Positions 1 through 5,377 of a DNA stretch of 6,201 nt are shown piece after piece. This DNA comes from Candidatus Saccharimonadota bacterium. GTDB lineage: Bacteria; Patescibacteriota; Saccharimonadia; Saccharimonadales; Saccharimonadaceae. The position numbers and the translations under genes were made by a program. The stretch is taken from positions 1 to 6,201 of the forward strand of contig CAJPSL010000028.1 of assembly GCA_905373315.1 (NCBI GenBank). The letters run 5' to 3'. A model generated the notes under the pieces. That model was given only the letters and a program-made list of their open reading frames with translations, was not told the origin of the DNA and ran no database searches. Position 1 is the stretch's first letter. The number at the start of each line of letters is the position of its first letter.

Positions 1-247
1 CAATGGTTTGGCCCCGCTCAGGGACGTATCGCTTGTTTTTGATTTGTGCCGCTGTCACTGGTAGTCGATTGACAATCAAACGATCACCTGTGTGCATGGT
101 CGGTTCCATACTGGCGCCTTGAACAGTAAAATTACGAAAAATAAAGGTATTAATCAATAGTGTGCCGACCACCACGCCAACAACAAAAACGATGAGCCCC
201 AAACTGTCACGAATCTTTGGGTGTCTATCAAGAAAAGTTGCATCCAT
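1..247 (-). CDS. lepB: Type I signal peptidase, N-terminal part (runs off left edge)
   Basis: Membrane-bound S26 peptidase that removes signal peptides from exported proteins on the outer face of the cytoplasmic membrane. The 82 visible codons show a short basic/acidic N-terminus, one membrane segment at about residues 14-35, and the box B motif GASMEPTM with the predicted nucleophile Ser46. They end in a box-D-like stretch (ERGQTI, residues 77-82). The catalytic lysine of the family normally lies further downstream and would be outside the window. The ATG at 247 is chosen because it gives the normal short N-terminus and sits 7 nt after a -10 box; an AGG directly abuts it, too close for a normal Shine-Dalgarno. 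It is divergent from the membrane protein at 290. The S26 family call is secure; the gene name is the conventional one. Confidence 0.92.
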   Translation of the reverse strand, partial: MDATFLDRHPKIRDSLGLIVFVVGVVVGTLLINTFIFRNFTVQGASMEPTMHTGDRLIVNRLPVTAAQIKNKRYVPERGQTI

Positions 248-254
248 CCTATTT

Positions 255-284
255 AGTATAGCCTGTATAGTGTGATATAATCAA
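255..284 (-). promoter_or_regulatory. Promoter of the signal peptidase gene, predicted leaderless
   Basis: On the minus strand, TTGATT (plus positions 279-284) and TATACT (255-260) are separated by 18 bp. Only 7 nt separate the -10 box from the ATG at 247, so a normal start site would give a leader of 0-2 nt. The -35 hexamer overlaps the -10 box of the divergent promoter (276-281), so the two polymerases probably cannot bind together. Confidence 0.6.
273..281 (+). promoter_or_regulatory. Extended -10 promoter of the membrane protein/htrA operon
   Basis: TGATATAAT is a perfect extended -10 element, with the consensus hexamer at 276-281. No good -35 is seen 16-18 bp upstream, which is usual for extended -10 promoters. 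The ATG at 290 follows after 8 nt, which predicts a leader of about 2 nt. No Shine-Dalgarno is present. Confidence 0.6.
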
Positions 285-289
285 GAGAT

Positions 290-1063
290 ATGGAGCTACT
301 GCGAACCGTTAAACGCAAGTCATTTTTTAGTGAGGTGGTGTACCATCTGTTGAACATCAGCTTAGCTTTGGTATTATTTGGTATTACGCTCATGGTCCAA
401 TCGCCAGTAGCTGCGGTAGTATTGGTTATTTTGAGCAAGTGGCGTGTATTGGCGGTGAGGCCACGTTTTTGGTGGACGAATATCCAGTCTAACCTGGTGG
501 ACTTGATCGTCGGATTGAGTGTGGTGGCATTGCTATACCTGTCTGTGGGGAATATCGCCGTGCAAATTGCTTTCACTGCCTTTTATATCATTTGGCTTGT
601 GATCATCAAACCGATGTCAAAGCGCTGGCAAATGATGTTGCAGTCGGCCATCGCCATTTTATTTGGTACGGTAGCGTTGTTCTCCATTGGCTATTTGTTG
701 CCAGACATTGCAGTTGTTGCTGGCTCAATGGTCATTGGCTATAGCGCCGCTCGGCACTTTTTGGTCAGTTACAAAGAAGATCAAACAGTTCTGCTGAGCT
801 CCATCTGGGGAATTATGTTTGCGGAGATTGGTTGGCTAGCGTACTATTGGACATTTGCGTACGCTATACCAGGACTCACCATGATTAAACTTCCGCAAGT
901 AACCATTATTTTGCTGTTGATATCTTTCTTGGGCGAGCGGGTCTATCGGTCATGGAAGAAAAACGGCGCGGTCGTACGGAGTGAAATCATGCCGCCAATT
1001 TTGTTTTCCGTGGCGGTGATAGGCGTTATACTACTATTTTTCAACACGGTAACGAGGATTTGA
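290..1063 (+). CDS. Polytopic membrane protein of unknown function
   Basis: I do not recognise the family. The 257-residue protein is strongly hydrophobic, with roughly eight or nine candidate membrane segments near residues 17-36, 38-49, 68-86, 89-107, 115-137, 139-158, 169-191, 199-216 and 234-253. A basic N-terminus (RTVKRK, residues 5-10) and basic loops (KPMSKRW; RSWKK) suggest cytoplasmic faces by the positive-inside rule. No catalytic or transporter signature was seen. The ATG at 290 is supported by its position 8 nt after a -10 box. The gene ends with tandem stops, TGA then in-frame TAG, and the htrA-type gene starts 3 nt after the TGA, so the two are very probably co-transcribed. A role in the envelope, perhaps linked to the protease or the divergent signal peptidase, is only a context guess. 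Confidence 0.8.
   Translation: MELLRTVKRKSFFSEVVYHLLNISLALVLFGITLMVQSPVAAVVLVILSKWRVLAVRPRFWWTNIQSNLVDLIVGLSVVALLYLSVGNIAVQIAFTAFYIIWLVIIKPMSKRWQMMLQSAIAILFGTVALFSIGYLLPDIAVVAGSMVIGYSAARHFLVSYKEDQTVLLSSIWGIMFAEIGWLAYYWTFAYAIPGLTMIKLPQVTIILLLISFLGERVYRSWKKNGAVVRSEIMPPILFSVAVIGVILLFFNTVTRI
1054..1057 (+). promoter_or_regulatory. Shine-Dalgarno site of the htrA-type gene
   Basis: GAGG lies 9 nt before the ATG at 1067, within the last codons of the upstream gene. This is the expected arrangement for an internal operon gene. It contrasts with the promoter-proximal genes here, which lack such a site, and it supports the start at 1067. Confidence 0.55.
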
Positions 1064-1066
1064 TAG

Positions 1067-2233
1067 ATGACAGAGGTGGGGATAGAACAGCCAAATAACA
1101 GCGCGCAGGTGATTACACTGTCGCGGCGACAAATGATGGCTATCTGGGTTGCCATAGCAGCGCTATTTTTGTTGATGATTACGATTGGCGGTGTGTTGCT
1201 ACTGACGGTGTTGCGGCCAAAGCTCGCTAGTACACATGGTCCAGCAGTTGATGGTAATCTGACAGTGACCGCTGAAGAATCCAATGTTTCAAAAATTGTC
1301 AATCAGGTATCGCCGAGCGTCGTATCGATCATCACCGTAAAAAATAATGGTTTTAGGTCACAGGAGAACGCTGGAACTGGCGTGATCATTAGTAAAGATG
1401 GCTATATTTTGACGAATAAGCACGTAGTAAATGGTGGACGGTCCTTCCAAATCATCACTGGTTCGGGCGACCGCCACACTAACGTCAAGCTAGTGGGGGT
1501 TGATCCACTGAACGATATCGCGTTCTTGAAGATTAGCGGTGTCGACAACCTGTCGCCAGCGACTATTGGCGACTCAAGCACTGTCCGCGTTGGTCAGAAA
1601 GTCATTGCCATCGGCAATTCACTTGGTAAATTCCAAAACACCGTCACTAGTGGTATCATCTCAGGCAAGGGGCGCCCGCTCCAGGCTTCATCAGGTAGCG
1701 ATGACGATCAAGATCAGAAGCCTGAATCATTGACAGACCTTCTGCAGACTGATGCTGCCATCAATCCAGGCAACTCAGGTGGTCCGCTGTTAAATATGGC
1801 TGGTCAAGTCATCGGCATTAATACCGCCATCGTCGAGGATGCCCAGAGTATTGGCTTTGCTATCCCGATAGGCGCAGCCAAAGGACTGATCCGCAGCGTT
1901 CTGGAAAAGGGCGAGATCAATAAATCATACATCGGCATACGTTACCTAGAGGTGACGCCAGAAACGCGGGCCGCAAATAAACTGTCGGTCAAAAATGGCG
2001 CTTTTGTCGGTGGTGTTTCTGGGCAACTGGTACAGCAGGGTGGTCCAGCAGACAAGGCCGGGATCAAATCTGGTGATGTTATCACCAAAGTTAATGATAA
2101 AACTATTGGCGAACATGGTGGTTTGACAAGCTTGATTGGCGAATATCTGCCAGGCGAAACTATCGAGCTGACGGTTATCAGAGATAACAGAGAGCAGAAA
2201 CTGAGGTTAACGCTCGGTGCCTACAAGTCGTAG
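1067..2233 (+). CDS. htrA: HtrA/DegP-family serine protease with one PDZ domain
   Basis: Protein quality-control protease (S1C family) anchored in the cytoplasmic membrane with its catalytic part outside. The 388-residue protein has a cytoplasmic N-terminus, one membrane anchor at about residues 25-47, a linker, a trypsin-like domain at about 72-282, and a single C-terminal PDZ domain at about 285-385. The triad is complete: His119 in TNKHVV, Asp150 in NDIAFLKI and Ser237 in NPGNSGGPL. The acidic insert SDDDQDQKPE (211-220) lies in the loop before the active-site strand. Length and single-PDZ layout match the DegS/YkdA-like type common in monoderm bacteria. It is the second gene of the operon starting at 290. 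Its last 27 nt overlap the convergent prmC. The family call is secure; substrates are unknown. Confidence 0.96.
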   Translation: MTEVGIEQPNNSAQVITLSRRQMMAIWVAIAALFLLMITIGGVLLLTVLRPKLASTHGPAVDGNLTVTAEESNVSKIVNQVSPSVVSIITVKNNGFRSQENAGTGVIISKDGYILTNKHVVNGGRSFQIITGSGDRHTNVKLVGVDPLNDIAFLKISGVDNLSPATIGDSSTVRVGQKVIAIGNSLGKFQNTVTSGIISGKGRPLQASSGSDDDQDQKPESLTDLLQTDAAINPGNSGGPLLNMAGQVIGINTAIVEDAQSIGFAIPIGAAKGLIRSVLEKGEINKSYIGIRYLEVTPETRAANKLSVKNGAFVGGVSGQLVQQGGPADKAGIKSGDVITKVNDKTIGEHGGLTSLIGEYLPGETIELTVIRDNREQKLRLTLGAYKS

Positions 2234-3049
2234 CACCACGATCAATCCGCTGGTTTCCAAGTGTAAAAAGCCATTTTGATCACCAAAGGCTACGATCGTC
2301 TGGTGTTGTTCCTCGTCTGCCTCGATGAATAGCAGTCCTTGGTCGGTCATATGCTTGGGTGCTTGCTGAATGAGCTCTCGGATTAGCTTAAGTCCTCCTT
2401 CGCTGGCATACAGGGCTTCTGACGGCTCGTGACGGAGCTCTGGGGAGGTGTTCTTCCAATCCTTGTCGACATATGGTAAATTCGCTAAGATGCAGTCGAG
2501 CTTTTCAAATTGGCCGAGTAGTAAGGATTGTTTTTGCGTAAAGATTTTAGCACCCAATTTCTTGGCATTCTTTTCTGCCACTAGGAGTGCTTTAGGGCTA
2601 ATATCTGACAAAACAACATGCCAGTTGTCTGGCAACTCGAGCGCCGCAGTGATTCCCAAGCATCCAGAGCCAGTTCCTATATCGATGAGCGTCCTTGGTT
2701 GGTCGTCTTGTGGCGCCAGCTTTAGTAGTAGATTGATCATTTCTTCTGATTCAGGACGCGGGACTAGTACGCTGGGCGATACACTAAAATTCCGTCCGTA
2801 AAACTCTTTTTCGCCCAAAATATACGCCAGCGGTACGCGGTCGAGACGCAGGCTAAGTCGTGCTTCGGCGATATCAACGCGCCGCGGATCAATCTCTTCA
2901 TCTAGATGCGCATGAAGGTATATTCGGTTTTTGCGCAAAGTATTAGCTAAAATGAGCTCCGCGTCTAATCGGGCTGATGCGATATCGGCTTGCTTTAATG
3001 TATTGGTGGCGGTTGCTAACCAGGATGTTATGGTTGACTTTTCTTGCAT
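2207..3049 (-). CDS. prmC: Release factor glutamine methyltransferase PrmC (HemK)
   Basis: S-adenosylmethionine-dependent cytoplasmic enzyme that N5-methylates the glutamine of the GGQ motif in class I release factors. The 280-residue length is typical. In order the protein shows an N-terminal helical domain (about 1-85) ending in LAYILGEKEFYG (74-85), the family motif VLVPRPESEE (95-103), and the SAM-binding loop LIDIGTGSGCLG (121-132). The catalytic motif at 190-193 reads NLPY instead of the usual NPPY; its Asn and Tyr are kept. The C-terminus has the expected ELRHEPSEALYASEGGL region (204-220). The ATG at 3049 lies 10 nt after a -10 box with no Shine-Dalgarno. Its substrate RF1 is encoded just beyond one intervening, opposite-strand gene. 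Its end overlaps the htrA-type gene by 27 nt. Confidence 0.95.
   Translation of the reverse strand: MQEKSTITSWLATATNTLKQADIASARLDAELILANTLRKNRIYLHAHLDEEIDPRRVDIAEARLSLRLDRVPLAYILGEKEFYGRNFSVSPSVLVPRPESEEMINLLLKLAPQDDQPRTLIDIGTGSGCLGITAALELPDNWHVVLSDISPKALLVAEKNAKKLGAKIFTQKQSLLLGQFEKLDCILANLPYVDKDWKNTSPELRHEPSEALYASEGGLKLIRELIQQAPKHMTDQGLLFIEADEEQHQTIVAFGDQNGFLHLETSGLIVVLRLVGTER
2216..2237. other. Inverted repeat over the htrA stop codon and prmC 3' end
   Basis: GGTGC (2216-2220) pairs with GCACC (2233-2237). After a one-base bulge, TAC (2222-2224) pairs with GTA (2230-2232) around a five-base loop. It lies in the convergent overlap, with the htrA TAG inside the structure. Neither strand has a T-run after it, so it is not a classical intrinsic terminator. 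It could act as a 3'-end structure for either mRNA, or be fortuitous coding sequence. Confidence 0.3.
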
Positions 3050-3062
3050 TATATGCTAAATT
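3034..3062 (+). promoter_or_regulatory. Weak candidate promoter for the metalloprotease-like gene
   Basis: TTGACT (3034-3039) and TAAATT (3057-3062) are separated by 17 bp on the plus strand, inside and just upstream of the prmC 5' end. Start would be near 3069, giving a leader of about 60 nt, in keeping with this gene having a Shine-Dalgarno-like site. The -10 matches consensus at only four of six positions. CATAAT at 3085-3090 is an alternative without a clear -35. Confidence 0.25.
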
Positions 3063-3065
3063 ATA
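3060..3065 (-). promoter_or_regulatory. -10 box of prmC, nearly leaderless
   Basis: A perfect TATAAT on the minus strand ends 10 nt before the prmC ATG at 3049, which predicts a leader of about 4 nt. No convincing -35 is found at 16-18 bp; a TTGATT at plus 3088-3093 is too far (22 bp). It suggests prmC is transcribed independently of prfA. Confidence 0.5.
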
Positions 3066-3112
3066 CACCATTGAAGAGAAATTTCATAATCAACGTAGCT
3101 ACTAGACGACAC

Positions 3113-3120
3113 GGGAAGAG
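3113..3120 (+). promoter_or_regulatory. Purine-rich ribosome binding site fixing the start at 3130
   Basis: GGGAAGAG ends 9 nt before the ATG at 3130. It directly abuts a possible in-frame TTG start at 3121, which is too close to work, so 3130 is preferred. Confidence 0.4.
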
Positions 3121-3129
3121 TTGGTATGT

Positions 3130-4221
3130 ATGAATAAGCGCGTGAACAAATTGGAAGTAGATTTTCCTTCTTGTGAAGGTATTGTGACCGTTGATCATGA
3201 TTTTCCAAAGATTCAGCTTGATCGTAAGTTAGGTGCTGAGCTAGTGCCCGGTGAAGTTGTTGACCTTTCTGAAGAACGAATAAAAAAATATCTTGAGTAT
3301 GCTGAAATACCGGAGCAGTGTTGGGGCGATTTGTCACTAATCATCACTGGTGCAGAAAATTCTTTGTATCTGGGGAGTGATGAATTAGGGTATGTAAGTG
3401 ATGATGGCGAGGGAGGACTTGATGTTGTTATCGGGATTGATTACGACTCTGACTCTGAGGCTACGCTACGGCATGAGCTGTGCCACGTCAAGGATGCGAT
3501 AGATGGGGAAATTGACTTCCAGAAGAAAAATTTGTTATACACACTGGGAAGTTCAATATCTAAAGAACGATTACGTAAGCAGGCCATTATAATTCATGCT
3601 TTGGGCGCTCTTGCTTATGCGTGCGGTATGTATTTTAACTCTGAAGAGATGAAAAATAGTGTGCTCTCTGCGGTGGTTGCAAATAATACCGTGGCTGCGG
3701 CGTTACTGGGAGCACACCTGAAAGGGTACTATCATGATCCAGGAGAAAAGCGCGCTCGTAAGGCTGCGGAACATGGTAAATGGTTACCACATGTGTTCAC
3801 GAGGCGTATTGATACTATACCTGTTGATGAATTGGCGTCATCATTTGCGTCTCATCCTTGGACCTCGGTATATATAGCAAAAAATGATGATGAAGTGCGC
3901 GCCAGGGAGCAAGCCGCTGGCCAACTTGGTCTGTCGTATTATGCAACGACAGATCCAGAGGAGGTTGAACTGCTTGCTGTCAAAGGGGTTGAGCGAGAGT
4001 ATGTTGAGTATAAACGATTAGTCGAACAAGGGGTGATCAGTAAAAGAGGACTTAGAAAGTTTAAGATTAGCGAAATAGTCGATGATTTCATGGATCGTGC
4101 AGAGGTAGCTACTAAAGGTGGCGGTGCAATGGTTGCTGTACTGCCTGATTCCATGCATCGTGTCAACATGGGGGAATATAGTAAACGATACGATGACATC
4201 AAGCGCGATATCACGGAATAG
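3130..4221 (+). CDS. Uncharacterised protein with HELCH zinc-metallopeptidase motif and hydrophobic helices
   Basis: The family is not recognised with confidence. From the ATG at 3130 the protein has 363 residues. An acidic N-terminal part (1-110) precedes RHELCHVKD (114-122), a classical HExxH zinc motif with His115, Glu116 and His119. Two hydrophobic stretches follow at about 152-169 and 177-195. The segment DPGEKRARKAAE (203-214) then offers Glu206 as a possible third zinc ligand. This order (HExxH, hydrophobic helices, then E-x-x-A) resembles M48/HtpX-type gluzincins, but the protein lacks their N-terminal membrane helices and adds a soluble tail (about 221-363). There is no signal peptide. 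It lies between prfA and prmC on the opposite strand. Two sampled 60-base lines have 37-40% G+C against 57% or more in sampled prfA lines (a third is 48%), which hints at a different origin. Metallopeptidase activity is an inference. Confidence 0.75.
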   Translation: MNKRVNKLEVDFPSCEGIVTVDHDFPKIQLDRKLGAELVPGEVVDLSEERIKKYLEYAEIPEQCWGDLSLIITGAENSLYLGSDELGYVSDDGEGGLDVVIGIDYDSDSEATLRHELCHVKDAIDGEIDFQKKNLLYTLGSSISKERLRKQAIIIHALGALAYACGMYFNSEEMKNSVLSAVVANNTVAAALLGAHLKGYYHDPGEKRARKAAEHGKWLPHVFTRRIDTIPVDELASSFASHPWTSVYIAKNDDEVRAREQAAGQLGLSYYATTDPEEVELLAVKGVEREYVEYKRLVEQGVISKRGLRKFKISEIVDDFMDRAEVATKGGGAMVAVLPDSMHRVNMGEYSKRYDDIKRDITE

Positions 4222-4230
4222 AGTTTTTTG

Positions 4231-5301
4231 TTAAGCTTCAGCATTCTTTGCTTTTAGCTCTCGCTCATACCGCTGCAGTTGCTCAATCAAATCGTCAATG
4301 TCCCCGTTCATCGCCGCGGGGATATTGCTGCGGCTGTAGTGAATGCGGTGGTCGGTGATGCGGTCTTGCGGGAAGTTGTAGGTGCGGATTTTTTCGGAGC
4401 GGTCGCCAGTGCCAACGAGTGATCGCCGCTCAGCACTTAATTTGGCATTTTCTTCGTCAATTTTCATCTGTAGTAAGCGCGAACGCAGCACGCTCATGGC
4501 TTTTTCGCGGTTCTTGATCTGTGATTTCTCGTCTTGGTTGGTCACGACGATGCCGGTTGGTAGGTGAGTGATACGTACTGCCGAGTCAGTGGTGTTGACG
4601 CTCTGTCCACCATGTCCGCCTGAGCGGAATACGTCAACACGGAGGTCATTTGCATCTAGCTCGACGTCAGCCTCTTCAGCCTCTGGTAACACCGCTACGG
4701 TGACGGTGGAGGTGTGGACGCGGCCTTGGCTTTCGGTGACTGGCACGCGTTGGACGCGGTGGACACCACCTTCAAATTTCAATTTGGCGTATGGCGCGTC
4801 GCCCTTGACCATGAAAATGACTTCTTTATACCCGCCTGAGTCGTTGGCAGATTCGCTGATGAGCTCAGTTTTATAGCCATTTGCTTCGCACCAGCGTAGA
4901 TACATGCGGTACAGTTCCGCCGCAAATAGTGACGCTTCGTCGCCACCAGCGCCAGCACGGATTTCTATGATGATGTTTTTCTCGTCGTTTGGATCTTTTG
5001 GTGTCAGTAGAATGAATAATTCTTCTTCCAGCTCTGCCAGACGCGCTTCAGTTTCAGTGATTTCGGCTTTTGCTAGTTCCGCAATTTCGTCACCGCCAGT
5101 CGCCAGCTGTCGTGCTTCTTCCAAGTTTTTTGTCAGTTGCTGGCGCTCCTCGGCCTTTGCTATCAAGGTTTCCAGCTCCGAAAACCGTTTGTTTTTTATG
5201 GTAAACTCTGGATCGCTATATGCGGTAGGTTGCGCTAAAAAATCTGCCAAGACTTGCCTCTCGGCGACTAGGTCGTCTAAGTGTAATGCAATGTGTGCCA
5301 T
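4231..5301 (-). CDS. prfA: Peptide chain release factor 1 (RF1)
   Basis: Cytoplasmic class I release factor that recognises UAA and UAG in the ribosomal A site and triggers peptide release. From the ATG at 5301 the protein has 356 residues, normal for RF1. An N-terminal coiled-coil-like domain (1-100) is followed by the RF1 stop-codon recognition motif PVT (187-189, within [14 protein letters not shown]). The universal GGQ (231-233, within [14 protein letters not shown]) carries Gln233, the residue PrmC methylates. PVT rather than SPF marks it as RF1, not RF2. The frame stays open upstream to 5379, but that extension would add an unusual hydrophobic leader and covers the promoter; 5301 lies 9 nt after the -10 box. 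The stop is 9 nt from the end of the convergent metalloprotease-like gene. Confidence 0.97.
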   Translation of the reverse strand: MAHIALHLDDLVAERQVLADFLAQPTAYSDPEFTIKNKRFSELETLIAKAEERQQLTKNLEEARQLATGGDEIAELAKAEITETEARLAELEEELFILLTPKDPNDEKNIIIEIRAGAGGDEASLFAAELYRMYLRWCEANGYKTELISESANDSGGYKEVIFMVKGDAPYAKLKFEGGVHRVQRVPVTESQGRVHTSTVTVAVLPEAEEADVELDANDLRVDVFRSGGHGGQSVNTTDSAVRITHLPTGIVVTNQDEKSQIKNREKAMSVLRSRLLQMKIDEENAKLSAERRSLVGTGDRSEKIRTYNFPQDRITDHRIHYSRSNIPAAMNGDIDDLIEQLQRYERELKAKNAEA

Positions 5302-5310
5302 ATAAGCCAT

Positions 5311-5319
5311 ATTATAGCA
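5311..5319 (-). promoter_or_regulatory. Extended -10 promoter of prfA, nearly leaderless
   Basis: On the minus strand TGCTATAAT is a perfect extended -10 element, with the hexamer at plus 5311-5316. It ends 9 nt before the ATG at 5301 and touches another ATG at 5310. With a normal start site the mRNA begins between the two ATGs, so only 5301 can be used. No good -35 at normal spacing. Confidence 0.6.
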
Positions 5320-5337
5320 CAGAAACCCCATGACGTA

Positions 5338-5348
5338 TATTGACAATA
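5338..5348. repeat. 11-bp palindrome between divergent promoters
   Basis: TATTG-A-CAATA is a perfect inverted repeat centred at 5343, in the 76-bp divergent region. It overlaps the -35 hexamer (5340-5345) of the rightward gene and could be an operator for that promoter. It is short and may be chance in AT-rich DNA. Confidence 0.25.
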
Positions 5349-5368
5349 GTAGCATTTGTGTGTATAAT
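5340..5368 (+). promoter_or_regulatory. Consensus promoter of the right-hand gene
   Basis: TTGACA (5340-5345) and TATAAT (5363-5368) are separated by exactly 17 bp, so both hexamers and spacing are ideal. The ATG at 5378 follows after 9 nt, predicting a leader of about 3 nt. No Shine-Dalgarno. This is the strongest promoter in the window by sequence. Confidence 0.8.
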
Positions 5369-5377
5369 ATGCGCAAC

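Noticed and set aside
1061..1066. TGA followed by in-frame TAG as evidence on UGA recoding
   Set aside because: The tandem stop ends the frame under either code, so it does not settle the matter. The absence of in-frame TGA in all coding frames already favours the standard bacterial code.
943..1302. Minus-strand open frame spanning the membrane protein/htrA junction
   Set aside because: It is a shadow of two well-supported genes and its translation has no recognisable features.
3121..3129. TTG start three codons upstream for the metalloprotease-like gene
   Set aside because: The purine-rich site ends at 3120, leaving no spacing. The ATG at 3130 is 9 nt away.
4222..4230. T-run (4224-4229) between the convergent metalloprotease-like gene and prfA as an intrinsic terminator
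   Set aside because: No convincing hairpin was found just upstream on the plus strand, and the A-run on the other strand does not form a terminator for prfA.
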